From Roseovarius sp. UBA3070 (GTDB taxonomy: Bacteria; Pseudomonadota; Alphaproteobacteria; Rhodobacterales; Rhodobacteraceae), in assembly GCA_002366775.1 (NCBI GenBank), contig DFBW01000040.1, positions 1-6,601 of the forward strand: DNA of 6,601 bases, written 5' to 3'. The position numbers and the translations under genes were made by a program. Positions 1 to 5,253 of this stretch are shown piece after piece. The notes beneath the pieces were generated by a model. It saw nothing but the letters and a program-made list of their open reading frames with translations, was not told where the DNA came from and searched no databases. Position 1 is the first letter of the stretch. Each line of letters begins with the position of its first letter.

Positions 1-1
1 A

Positions 2-79
2 GGGGCCACACGCCCCACTGCGGGCCCCGAACTCGTGTTGGAGGCCTTGTCACAGATCACCGCCGCCCCGGTGGGCTAG
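2..79 (+). CDS. 3' end of an upstream gene (partial, unidentified)
   Basis: The frame beginning at position 2 stays open for 25 codons and stops at TAG 77-79, so the gene starts left of the window. Its tail reads ...PELVLEALSQITAAPVG. Twenty-one of the 25 codons end in G or C, as in the confident genes here, and the residue mix is protein-like. The tail is too short to assign a family. Only about 59 bases separate this stop from the permease start at 139, so the two could be co-transcribed. The other two forward frames are also open here, so coding status rests only on codon bias and a plausible stop. Confidence 0.4.
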   Translation, partial: GATRPTAGPELVLEALSQITAAPVG

Positions 80-129
80 GGCGCTTTTCATTCATGCAAC
101 CGCGGGGTAGGTCTGGCGTAGCCATCACC

Positions 130-134
130 GGAGG
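130..134 (+). promoter_or_regulatory. Ribosome-binding site setting the permease start at 139
   Basis: GGAGG lies four bases before ATG 139-141. The in-frame ATG at 94 has no comparable purine run in front of it, and the 15 residues it would add (MQPRGRSGVAITGGP) do not resemble a permease N-terminus. The site therefore favours 139 as the true start. Confidence 0.7.
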
Positions 135-138
135 TCCC

Positions 139-963
139 ATGCCTGACACCATGTTACTGATTCAGATGTTGATCCTTCTGATGGTCATTGGGGCCTTTGC
201 CGGTGTGTTGGCTGGCCTTTTGGGCGTTGGCGGTGGAATCGTGCTGGTACCTGCATTTTTCTATGCGTTTCAAACGCTTGGGTATGGTGGGCCGCAGTTG
301 ATGCAGGTCTGTTTGGCCACCTCGCTGGCCACTATAATCGTCACCTCTTTGCGTTCAGTCCTGAGCCACCACAAAAAGGGCGCTGTGGATTGGCATATCC
401 TGCGCAGTTGGGCACCGGGCATCGTGATCGGTGCCATATTGGGGGTGAGCGTGGCGTCCAATCTCAGCTCCACAGCGTTACAGAGTGTCTTTGGATGTCT
501 GGGTATTGTGGTTGGCCTTTATATGGGGTTTGGCCGCGCTGAATGGCGGCTGGGCGCTGCGATGCCCATCGGAATTACCCGTGCTGCCATGTCACCGGTT
601 CTGGGGTTTTTGTCCGTCATGATGGGCATTGGTGGCGGCAGCTTTGGTGTGCCACTGATGAGCCTTTATAACACGCCCATCCACCGGGCCGTCGCCACTG
701 CGGCAGGGTTCGGTATGACCATTGCGGTGCCGTCGGTTGCGGGCTTTTTGCTGTTGCCGATTGATCCGGCGACACGCCCGCCGCTGACCATTGGGGCTGT
801 CAATCTGGTGGCCTTTGCAGTTGTGATTTCAATGACGTTGATCACTGCCCCTGTCGGGGTAAAACTGGCCCATGCGATGGACCCCAAACCGCTAAAGCGG
901 GTGTTTGCAGTGTTCCTGACGTTGGTCGCGCTGAATATGCTGCGCAAAGCCTTGGGATGGTAG
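139..963 (+). CDS. TSUP family (TauE/SafE, DUF81) membrane permease
   Basis: Predicted inner-membrane transporter of 274 residues, within the usual TSUP range. The family is associated with export or uptake of sulfite, sulfonates or other small organic anions; the substrate cannot be read from sequence. The two-fold internal repeat typical of the family is visible. GLLGVGGGIVLVP (residues 27-39) opens the first half and GIGGGSFGVPLM (163-174) opens the second, each in a hydrophobic helix. The first repeat is followed by the conserved-looking segment ATSLATIIVTSLRSVLSHHK (60-79). Further hydrophobic segments lie near 93-108, 115-131, 189-207, 217-240 and 254-267, giving roughly eight helices. 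The start at 139 is chosen for its GGAGG. The gene is convergent with the DUF1289 gene and is not part of that cluster; a link to the unidentified upstream gene is possible. Membership of the family is clear; the role is unassigned. Confidence 0.88.
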   Translation: MPDTMLLIQMLILLMVIGAFAGVLAGLLGVGGGIVLVPAFFYAFQTLGYGGPQLMQVCLATSLATIIVTSLRSVLSHHKKGAVDWHILRSWAPGIVIGAILGVSVASNLSSTALQSVFGCLGIVVGLYMGFGRAEWRLGAAMPIGITRAAMSPVLGFLSVMMGIGGGSFGVPLMSLYNTPIHRAVATAAGFGMTIAVPSVAGFLLLPIDPATRPPLTIGAVNLVAFAVVISMTLITAPVGVKLAHAMDPKPLKRVFAVFLTLVALNMLRKALGW

Positions 964-1049
964 AGGGATATCTGAGCAAAAGCCGGGCCAAATGGCCTGT
1001 GGATGACGCGCTGTCGCCCTGACGCCAGCCCGCTGGAGGAGAGAGCCGC
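964..1049. other. Convergent intergenic gap, no clear terminator
   Basis: This gap lies between the permease stop and the DUF1289 stop. Two very short inverted repeats occur: GGCC/GGCC at 986-997 and CCAG/CTGG at about 1025-1036. Neither is followed by a T run on either strand, so I do not call a terminator. Termination may be Rho-dependent or lie inside the opposing gene. Confidence 0.5.
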
Positions 1050-1298
1050 TCAGCCCTTGGCGTCACCTCGTGCAAAACGTGCAGCCCGCCCGCCACGCCG
1101 CTTGGTCAGCATCGAAGAGCGATCAGGCAAAGCCGCCATGATCTCACGCCGTTCCTCGGGTGTCATTTTTGACCACAGCCGGATTTCATCCATTGTGCGG
1201 TTGCATCCGGTGCATATCTTTGCCTCTTGGTGGACCACGCAAATGCTCACGCAAGGGCTTTCCACCTCAGAGCGGTTCCAGATGTTCTGCTCGTTCAT
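1050..1298 (-). CDS. DUF1289 family small cysteine-motif protein
   Basis: An 82-residue protein with the DUF1289 signature. The segment SPCVSIC...ICTGCNRTMDEIRLW carries cysteines at 16, 20, 29 and 32, spaced like a small metal-binding knuckle. It is followed by a predicted helix (TPEERREIMAALPDR, 46-60) and a basic, arginine-rich tail (67-77). The biochemical function of the family is not established; zinc or iron-sulfur binding is an inference from the cysteine spacing. Its ATG overlaps the ruvX stop in an ATGA (1295-1298), so translation is probably coupled, and it is the last gene of the leftward ccmI-ruvX cluster. The stop (TGA, complement of 1050-1052) faces the permease gene across an 86-base gap. 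Confidence 0.85.
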   Translation of the reverse strand: MNEQNIWNRSEVESPCVSICVVHQEAKICTGCNRTMDEIRLWSKMTPEERREIMAALPDRSSMLTKRRGGRAARFARGDAKG

Positions 1299-1771
1299 TG
1301 CGCGGCCTTCATGTAGTTTAAGCGGTCCAACACGCCCTGCAAGATATACGAGGCGGCGATATTGTCGATCACTTCCGCGCGGCGCTTTCGGGTCGCATCC
1401 GCCTCGAGCAAGGCCCGTTCGGCGGCGACGGTGGATAGACGCTCGTCCCAGTATCCAATCGGCAGCTCTGTCAGCCGTTCCAGATTGCGCGCAAAGGCAC
1501 GGGTGGATTGGCAGCGCGGGCCTTCTGATCCATCCATGTTGTAGGGCAGACCCAGAATGATGCCAGCCACATCACGCTCGGCCACAATTTCCAGCAAGCG
1601 CGCGGCGTCCACGCCAAATTTCTTGCGCCGCACAGTTTCATGGGGCGATGCAACAGCCCGCATGCCATCCGAGACCGCAACCCCGATGGTTTTATCCCCC
1701 AGATCAAGCCCCATAATGGCGCGCATGGGCGGCAGGGCGGCAGCAAAACCCGCGATGTCGTCACAGATCAT
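1295..1771 (-). CDS. ruvX: RuvX/YqgF putative Holliday junction resolvase / pre-16S rRNA nuclease
   Basis: A 158-residue RNase H-fold nuclease of the YqgF/RuvX family, known as a Holliday junction resolvase-like protein and linked in bacteria to maturation of the 16S rRNA 5' end. The family motifs appear in order: GLDLGDKTIGVAVSD (21-35) with likely catalytic Asp23, the GLPYNMDGSEGP loop (74-85), YWDERLST (107-114) with Glu110, and DNIAASYILQ (136-145) with Asp136. All three acidic positions are present, so the protein is probably active. The segment before GLDLG (about 20 residues) is longer than in many relatives. An internal ATG at residue 16 or 20 is an alternative start, but the ATGA overlap with the ccmI stop (1768-1771) favours the longer form. 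It is the middle gene of the leftward cluster and is coupled the same way to DUF1289 downstream. Confidence 0.93.
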   Translation of the reverse strand: MICDDIAGFAAALPPMRAIMGLDLGDKTIGVAVSDGMRAVASPHETVRRKKFGVDAARLLEIVAERDVAGIILGLPYNMDGSEGPRCQSTRAFARNLERLTELPIGYWDERLSTVAAERALLEADATRKRRAEVIDNIAASYILQGVLDRLNYMKAAQ

Positions 1772-2994
1772 TGGGCCACCCCAGCATCTTGGGCGGCGGC
1801 AAGGATCTGTTGCAACTCGGCCGGGCGGCCTTCAAAAACGCTCTGGGCTTCGCCATAGATCAGGGCCGCCTGATCGGTATCGCCCAACACCCCCAATGCC
1901 CGGATCAACCGTGCCCATTCCTGTGCTGTGCCGCCTTGGGTGGCCAGCCTGTCGGACAATTGTGTGACCATGCCTTGGATCATCGCCTGACGGTCTGCGT
2001 CGGTCATATCCTCAGCCGCGGCGATGGCATCGGCGTCAGGGCCAGGGGCTTTGGTCAGCGGTGGCAGGGTATAATCGACACCCGCACTCCAGGCGACGGC
2101 CTCAATCTGTTCGCGCAGTGACCCCAGCCAAGGCGCATTGGCCGGGCTGTCACGCAAAAGGCCCTCCATGATCGGAAAGGCCGCATCAGGGCGATCCACC
2201 TGCAACAGGTATTGTGCCAGATAATACAGCGCGATCGGGTGCTTGGGGTCTTTTGCCAACCCTGCGCGCAAGGCATTTTCAGCCTCGGTGGAAACATAAC
2301 CACCAGCCGCCGTAATCAGCAGGTCAGCATAAAGCGCATGGTCGCGCGCCATGGCATCCGCGCCTTTGAGGGCAATCACCCGCGCTTGTGCGGCATGGGC
2401 GGCATCGGCGTGACCCAAGGCGGCCTCGTTTCTCACCAACAATTCAAGTCCTTGCAGATCATCAGGGCGCGTTTCAACGGTTTTGCGCAGCTTCTCCATC
2501 AGGTCCAGAAATTCCGGTGTTGCCTGGGGCGTTGGCGCCGAAGGGATGCCATTCATACGCTCTTCGGCCTTGTCTTGGGTCAGGCGATTGGCGCGCTGTT
2601 CGTCAGATGCCGCGATGCGCGCCTTGATTGGCAAATCAACATAGCCCGGCGCACCCAATTGTGTGTAGAGCAAGCCAGTACCGCCCAGCAGTACCAGACT
2701 CACAAGCGCGATCATGATCCGCCCCGATTGACGTGGCGCAGGCTCAGCCTCGGTCTGGCAAAGTGCATCGGCGGCTAGGATACGGCGCGACACTTCAGTG
2801 CGCACGCGGTCTGCTTCTTCTTCGTTCAGCACACCGCGCGCCAGATCACGCTCCACGTCTTCCAGTTGGTCGCGGTAGATTTGCAGATCAAATTCGCCCG
2901 CGGTGCCCACAGCCTGTGGTCCGCGCCACAAGGCACGCCCCAGCAACCCGGCCACAATCAGGCATATAAGTGTGATGAGGATCCAAAATATCAT
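1768..2994 (-). CDS. ccmI: CcmI, c-type cytochrome biogenesis protein
   Basis: A membrane-anchored chaperone of the System I cytochrome c maturation pathway. CcmI binds apocytochrome c C-termini in the periplasm and delivers them to the CcmF/H haem ligation complex. The 408-residue protein shows the expected plan. There is an N-terminal helix (IFWILITLICLIVAGLLGRA, 2-21). A charged cytoplasmic loop follows with a coiled-coil-like stretch (about 35-75). A second helix lies at 93-112, and a conserved-looking GYVDLPI comes just after it. A long alanine/leucine-rich periplasmic region with TPR-like repeats makes up the rest (clearest at about 175-210 and 240-285). The start at 2994 is chosen because AGGAG lies five bases upstream and translation then begins directly with the hydrophobic helix. 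An in-frame ATG at 3018 would add eight residues (MKGNAGEH) that include the ribosome-binding site itself. It is the first gene of the cluster and overlaps ruvX by four bases. The ccmABCDG genes are not in the window, so ccmI is separate from them here. Confidence 0.92.
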   Translation of the reverse strand: MIFWILITLICLIVAGLLGRALWRGPQAVGTAGEFDLQIYRDQLEDVERDLARGVLNEEEADRVRTEVSRRILAADALCQTEAEPAPRQSGRIMIALVSLVLLGGTGLLYTQLGAPGYVDLPIKARIAASDEQRANRLTQDKAEERMNGIPSAPTPQATPEFLDLMEKLRKTVETRPDDLQGLELLVRNEAALGHADAAHAAQARVIALKGADAMARDHALYADLLITAAGGYVSTEAENALRAGLAKDPKHPIALYYLAQYLLQVDRPDAAFPIMEGLLRDSPANAPWLGSLREQIEAVAWSAGVDYTLPPLTKAPGPDADAIAAAEDMTDADRQAMIQGMVTQLSDRLATQGGTAQEWARLIRALGVLGDTDQAALIYGEAQSVFEGRPAELQQILAAAQDAGVAQ

Positions 2995-2999
2995 GTGTT

Positions 3000-3004
3000 C
3001 TCCT
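3000..3004 (-). promoter_or_regulatory. Ribosome-binding site for ccmI
   Basis: The plus strand reads CTCCT, so AGGAG on the minus strand sits five bases before the ATG whose first base is 2994. This decides between that start and the in-frame ATG at 3018, which has no good purine run nearby. Confidence 0.7.
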
Positions 3005-3054
3005 GCATTGCCTTTCATCTATCCTCGTCGGGGCAAGGAAAAAAGAGACAAAGT

Positions 3055-3083
3055 ATCACATGTCTATCAGCCTTGATGTCCAA
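3055..3083 (-). promoter_or_regulatory. Possible sigma-70 type promoter for ccmI
   Basis: On the minus strand, TTGGAC (complement of 3078-3083) is followed after 17 bases by TGTGAT (complement of 3055-3060), about 60 bases before the ccmI start. Spacing and the -35 match are reasonable, but the -10 is poor (4 of 6). The divergent region 2995-3206 must hold promoters for both ccmI and soxB. I could not find a convincing one for soxB. Treat this as a candidate only. Confidence 0.22.
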
Positions 3084-3206
3084 CAGGTGGAATGTCGCAA
3101 TCTGTGCGTTTATTGCCGCGCTCTGTGTCCCTGTGACCGGGGAAAAGGCGCATAGAAAATCATCGCATCCTGCCCGCGATTCCAACCAATAGCCCCGAGA
3201 GCCCGC

Positions 3207-4451
3207 ATGAGACGTTATTCCGCCTTTGCCATCGCCCGAGAAGCCGCCCGCTATCATTCCGGTTGGGAGCGCGCCTGGGCGTCACCAGACCCAAAGAAGA
3301 AATACGATGTGATCATCATCGGGGCCGGGGGGCATGGTCTCGCCACGGCGTATTATCTGGGCAAGAACCACGGCATCACCAATGTGGCGATCATCGAAAA
3401 GGGCTGGCTGGGGGGCGGCAACACGGGCCGGAACACAACGATTATCCGCTCGAACTATTTGCAGGATCCATCGGCGGCGATCTATGAAAAGGCACGCAGC
3501 CTTTACGAAACGATGAGTCAGGACCTGAACTTTAACGTGATGTTCAGCCCGCGCGGCGTGATGATGCTGGCCCAGACCCAGCACGAAGTCCGCGGCTATG
3601 AACGCACCGCCCACGCCAACGCCTTGCAGGGTGTGACAACCGAATTCATCTCGCCCACACGGGTCAAGGAACTGGTGCCGATCATCAATCTGGATGGCCC
3701 GCGTTATCCGGTTTTGGGCGCCTTATGGCAGGCCCGTGCCGGAACTGCGCGTCATGATGCGGTGGCCTGGGGCTATGCGCGTGCCTGTTCTGATATGGGC
3801 ATGGATGTGATCCAGAAATGCGAAGTCACCGGCGTGCGCAATGAAGGTGGCAAAGTTGTGGGTGTCACCACCACCAAAGGCCAGATTGATTGTGACAAAC
3901 TGGGCATCGTGGTGGCCGGTCATTGTGGTGATCTGGCAGGGCAGGCGGGCTTTCGGTTGCCGGTTGAATCGGTGCCATTGCAGGCGCTTGTCTCTGAGCC
4001 GATCAAACCCTGCATGGATGTGGTTGTGATGGCCAACACAGTGCATGGCTACATGAGCCAATCCGATAAGGGTGAAATGGTGATCGGTGGCGGCACTGAT
4101 GGGCACAATGGCTTTACTCAGCGTGGATCGTTCCACCATATTGAGGAAACGGTCCGGGCCTTGGTTGAAACCTTCCCGATGATCGCGCGCCTGAAAATGC
4201 TGCGCCAATGGGGCGGCATTGTGGATGTGACTGGGGATCGGTCTCCGATCCTGTCAAAAACACCGGTTGAAAGCATCTTTATCAACTGTGGCTGGGGAAC
4301 GGGCGGGTTCAAATCCATCCCCGGTTCGGGTTTTGGCTTTGCCGAACTGATGGCCACCGGGTATTCGCCACTGACCGAAGCGTTTAACCTCGATCGCTTC
4401 AAGGAAGGCCGCTTCATTGATGAAAGCGTTGCAGCGGGGGTTGCTCACTGA
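3207..4451 (+). CDS. soxB: Sarcosine oxidase beta subunit (heterotetrameric type)
   Basis: Catalytic beta subunit of the cytoplasmic SoxBDAG complex. It oxidises sarcosine to glycine at a non-covalent FAD, passes electrons to a covalently bound FMN that reduces oxygen to hydrogen peroxide, and yields a methylene group for tetrahydrofolate bound in SoxA. The protein has 414 residues, the normal length. The N-terminus MRRYSAFAIAREA is typical of the family and supports this start. Ahead of it lies only a weak purine run (GAGAG, 3197-3201). A dinucleotide-binding motif DVIIIGAGGHGLATAYYL (34-51) is followed by the signature GWLGGGNTGRNTTIIRSNY (66-84). The segment ARHDAVAW (181-188) carries His183, which by family comparison is the likely covalent FMN site. 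The C-terminal GWGTGGFKSIPGSG (362-375) closes the FAD domain. The gene opens the rightward operon. Its TGA overlaps an ATG (TGATG, 4449-4453), although the gene beginning there is doubtful. Confidence 0.96.
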   Translation: MRRYSAFAIAREAARYHSGWERAWASPDPKKKYDVIIIGAGGHGLATAYYLGKNHGITNVAIIEKGWLGGGNTGRNTTIIRSNYLQDPSAAIYEKARSLYETMSQDLNFNVMFSPRGVMMLAQTQHEVRGYERTAHANALQGVTTEFISPTRVKELVPIINLDGPRYPVLGALWQARAGTARHDAVAWGYARACSDMGMDVIQKCEVTGVRNEGGKVVGVTTTKGQIDCDKLGIVVAGHCGDLAGQAGFRLPVESVPLQALVSEPIKPCMDVVVMANTVHGYMSQSDKGEMVIGGGTDGHNGFTQRGSFHHIEETVRALVETFPMIARLKMLRQWGGIVDVTGDRSPILSKTPVESIFINCGWGTGGFKSIPGSGFGFAELMATGYSPLTEAFNLDRFKEGRFIDESVAAGVAH

Positions 4452-4603
4452 TGGCCCGTTTGCGTCCTTTCACAGATGCGTTGCGGGCGGAAACTGGCCC
4501 ATGCCAATCCGCCCAATCTGCGGGGTTTGGCCCAATTTGCCCGGGGGTTTCCGCTCAGCCTTCACAGTCTGAGTTTGCGAGCCCATCCTTTCTGACGCAT
4601 AGA

Positions 4604-4609
4604 AAGGAG
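4604..4609 (+). promoter_or_regulatory. Strong ribosome-binding site in the soxB-soxD interval
   Basis: AAGGAG, within AGAAAGGAGA, lies eight bases before ATG 4618-4620. It is one of the best Shine-Dalgarno matches in the window and is the main reason to take the short open frame at 4618 as a gene. Confidence 0.6.
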
Positions 4610-4617
4610 ACCACATC

Positions 4618-4782
4618 ATGGCTGACTACGGCAATTCTCGCAATTACCCACCCGATCATCTCAGCACTGGCGGAGGCGGGACAGTTTTGTTCTGGGTTCT
4701 CTTTGCTGTCGCAGGACATCCCAGCGGCGTTGGCGCTGATCCCATCAGCGTGCCAGCCGACAACGCGGTTGTCATCGAATAA
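4618..4782 (+). CDS. Small hypothetical protein between soxB and soxD (54 aa)
   Basis: I do not recognise this protein. It has 54 residues: a polar start (MADYGNSRNYPPDHLS), a glycine run (18-21), a short hydrophobic stretch TVLFWVLFAVAG (22-33) and a mildly acidic tail ending in VVIE. The hydrophobic stretch is only about 12 residues, short for a membrane helix, so membrane association is possible but unproven. Support for coding comes from AAGGAG at optimal spacing, the position inside the sox operon on the same strand, and a clean TAA stop. Thirty-one of 54 codons end in G or C, which is not strongly diagnostic. A longer open frame (4451-4930) overlaps it in another frame; at most one is likely to be real, and the ribosome-binding site favours this one. 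It could be an accessory or assembly factor, a regulatory leader peptide for soxDA, or non-functional. Confidence 0.48.
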   Translation: MADYGNSRNYPPDHLSTGGGGTVLFWVLFAVAGHPSGVGADPISVPADNAVVIE

Positions 4783-4806
4783 CTATTCCCAATCTCTATC
4801 TGCATC

Positions 4807-4832
4807 AGGTGGGCGTGAATTGGCGCCCGCCT
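4807..4832 (+). repeat. GC-rich hairpin after the small open reading frame
   Basis: AGGTGGGCG (4807-4815) can pair with CGCCCGCCT (4824-4832) around an eight-base loop. This is nine base pairs, one of them a G-U. The stem begins 24 bases after the 4782 stop. Only two more T residues follow it (4833-4834), so it is not a standard intrinsic terminator. It could be a weak attenuator or an RNA-stabilising stem that adjusts expression of soxDA relative to soxB. Confidence 0.4.
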
Positions 4833-4854
4833 TTGCTGCACGCGCAACCCACCC

Positions 4855-4874
4855 AAAATTCTTCGAAGAATTTT
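4855..4874. repeat. Perfect AT-rich palindrome upstream of soxD
   Basis: AAAATTCTTC (4855-4864) is followed immediately by its exact reverse complement (4865-4874), centred on TTCGAA. With no spacer it resembles either a dimeric protein-binding site or a dispersed palindromic repeat rather than a natural RNA hairpin, although RNA could fold with a few central bases unpaired. It lies 38 bases before the soxD ribosome-binding site. Confidence 0.6.
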
Positions 4875-4875
4875 G

Positions 4876-4899
4876 CCAAGAAAACTCGAATTTTCTTGG
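4876..4899. repeat. Second inverted repeat (9-bp arms) upstream of soxD
   Basis: CCAAGAAAA (4876-4884) and TTTTCTTGG (4891-4899) are exact inverted copies around the six-base loop CTCGAA. The repeat begins one base after the first palindrome and shares the sequence GAATTTT with it (4868-4874 and 4888-4894). AAAATTC at 4855-4861 could therefore pair with either copy. It ends 13 bases before the soxD ribosome-binding site. It is not followed by a T run, so it is not an intrinsic terminator. Confidence 0.6.
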
Positions 4900-4923
4900 T
4901 GCGACTTTGATCGGAGGCAAAAA

Positions 4924-5253
4924 ATGCTGATCCTCACCTGTCCCTGTTGTGATGTCACAGGCGAAGAAACTGAATTTGCCGCTGGAGGCGAGGCGCATCT
5001 GAAACGCTTCGGGCCTGGGTCAACTGATGATGATTTTCATGACTATCTGTTCATGAAGGAAAACCCCAAGGGGGTGCATCTGGAGCGTTGGCGCCATGCC
5101 AATGGTTGCGGCAAGTGGTTTTTGGCCGCGCGCGACACCATGACCATGGAAGTTTATGGCACCTATTCTGCTCAGACATATGAGCCACCAAAAGCGATCA
5201 AAGACGCCATTTCGGCCAAACGACCCGGCTGGCGCTGGAGGGAATTCTCATGA
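4924..5253 (+). CDS. soxD: Sarcosine oxidase delta subunit
   Basis: Small zinc-binding subunit of the SoxBDAG complex, structural rather than catalytic. The 109-residue protein begins MLILTCPCCD. Cys6 and Cys9 of this motif, with His58 and Cys62 of the segment WRHANGCGKWF, form the expected Cys-x2-Cys ... His-x3-Cys zinc site. The remainder (YLFMKENPKGVHLERW, 41-56, and MEVYGTY near 74-80) matches the family pattern of N-P-x-G followed by the W-x-H segment. The start is fixed by GGAGG at 4913-4917, six bases upstream. The stop overlaps the soxA start as ATGA (5250-5253), so soxD and soxA are translationally coupled. Unlike a compact sox operon, it is separated from soxB by 472 bases. Confidence 0.96.
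   Translation: MLILTCPCCDVTGEETEFAAGGEAHLKRFGPGSTDDDFHDYLFMKENPKGVHLERWRHANGCGKWFLAARDTMTMEVYGTYSAQTYEPPKAIKDAISAKRPGWRWREFS

Larger units (their letters stand above)
2995..3206. other. Divergent intergenic region between ccmI and soxB
   Basis: These 212 bases carry the ccmI ribosome-binding site, a weak ccmI promoter candidate and the soxB leader. I see no long open frame that looks like a gene, no glycine-riboswitch-like core and no strong operator palindrome. The only inverted repeat noticed is five bases long (ATCGC 3162-3166 with GCGAT 3176-3180) and could be chance. Regulation of the sox operon must act here if it is transcriptional, but the sequence alone does not show how. Confidence 0.5.

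Noticed and set aside
986..997. Short inverted repeat after the permease gene as a terminator
   Set aside because: It has only four base pairs and no following T run.
1003..1560. Plus-strand open frame of 185 codons opposite DUF1289 and ruvX
   Set aside because: It is antisense to two well-supported genes, is arginine/serine/proline-rich as expected for a shadow frame, and has no family motif.
2212..2778. Plus-strand open frame of 188 codons opposite ccmI
   Set aside because: It lies wholly antisense to a clear ccmI gene and lacks a ribosome-binding site or recognisable domain.
3162..3180. ATCGC/GCGAT inverted repeat as an operator before soxB
   Set aside because: Five-base arms with a nine-base spacer are expected by chance in a region this size.
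3018..3206. Glycine or folate riboswitch ahead of soxB
   Set aside because: I looked because glycine and folate are product and cofactor, but found no recognisable conserved core or paired stems of either class.
3723..4208. Minus-strand open frame of 161 codons opposite soxB
   Set aside because: It is histidine-rich shadow sequence of a highly conserved gene, with no independent support.
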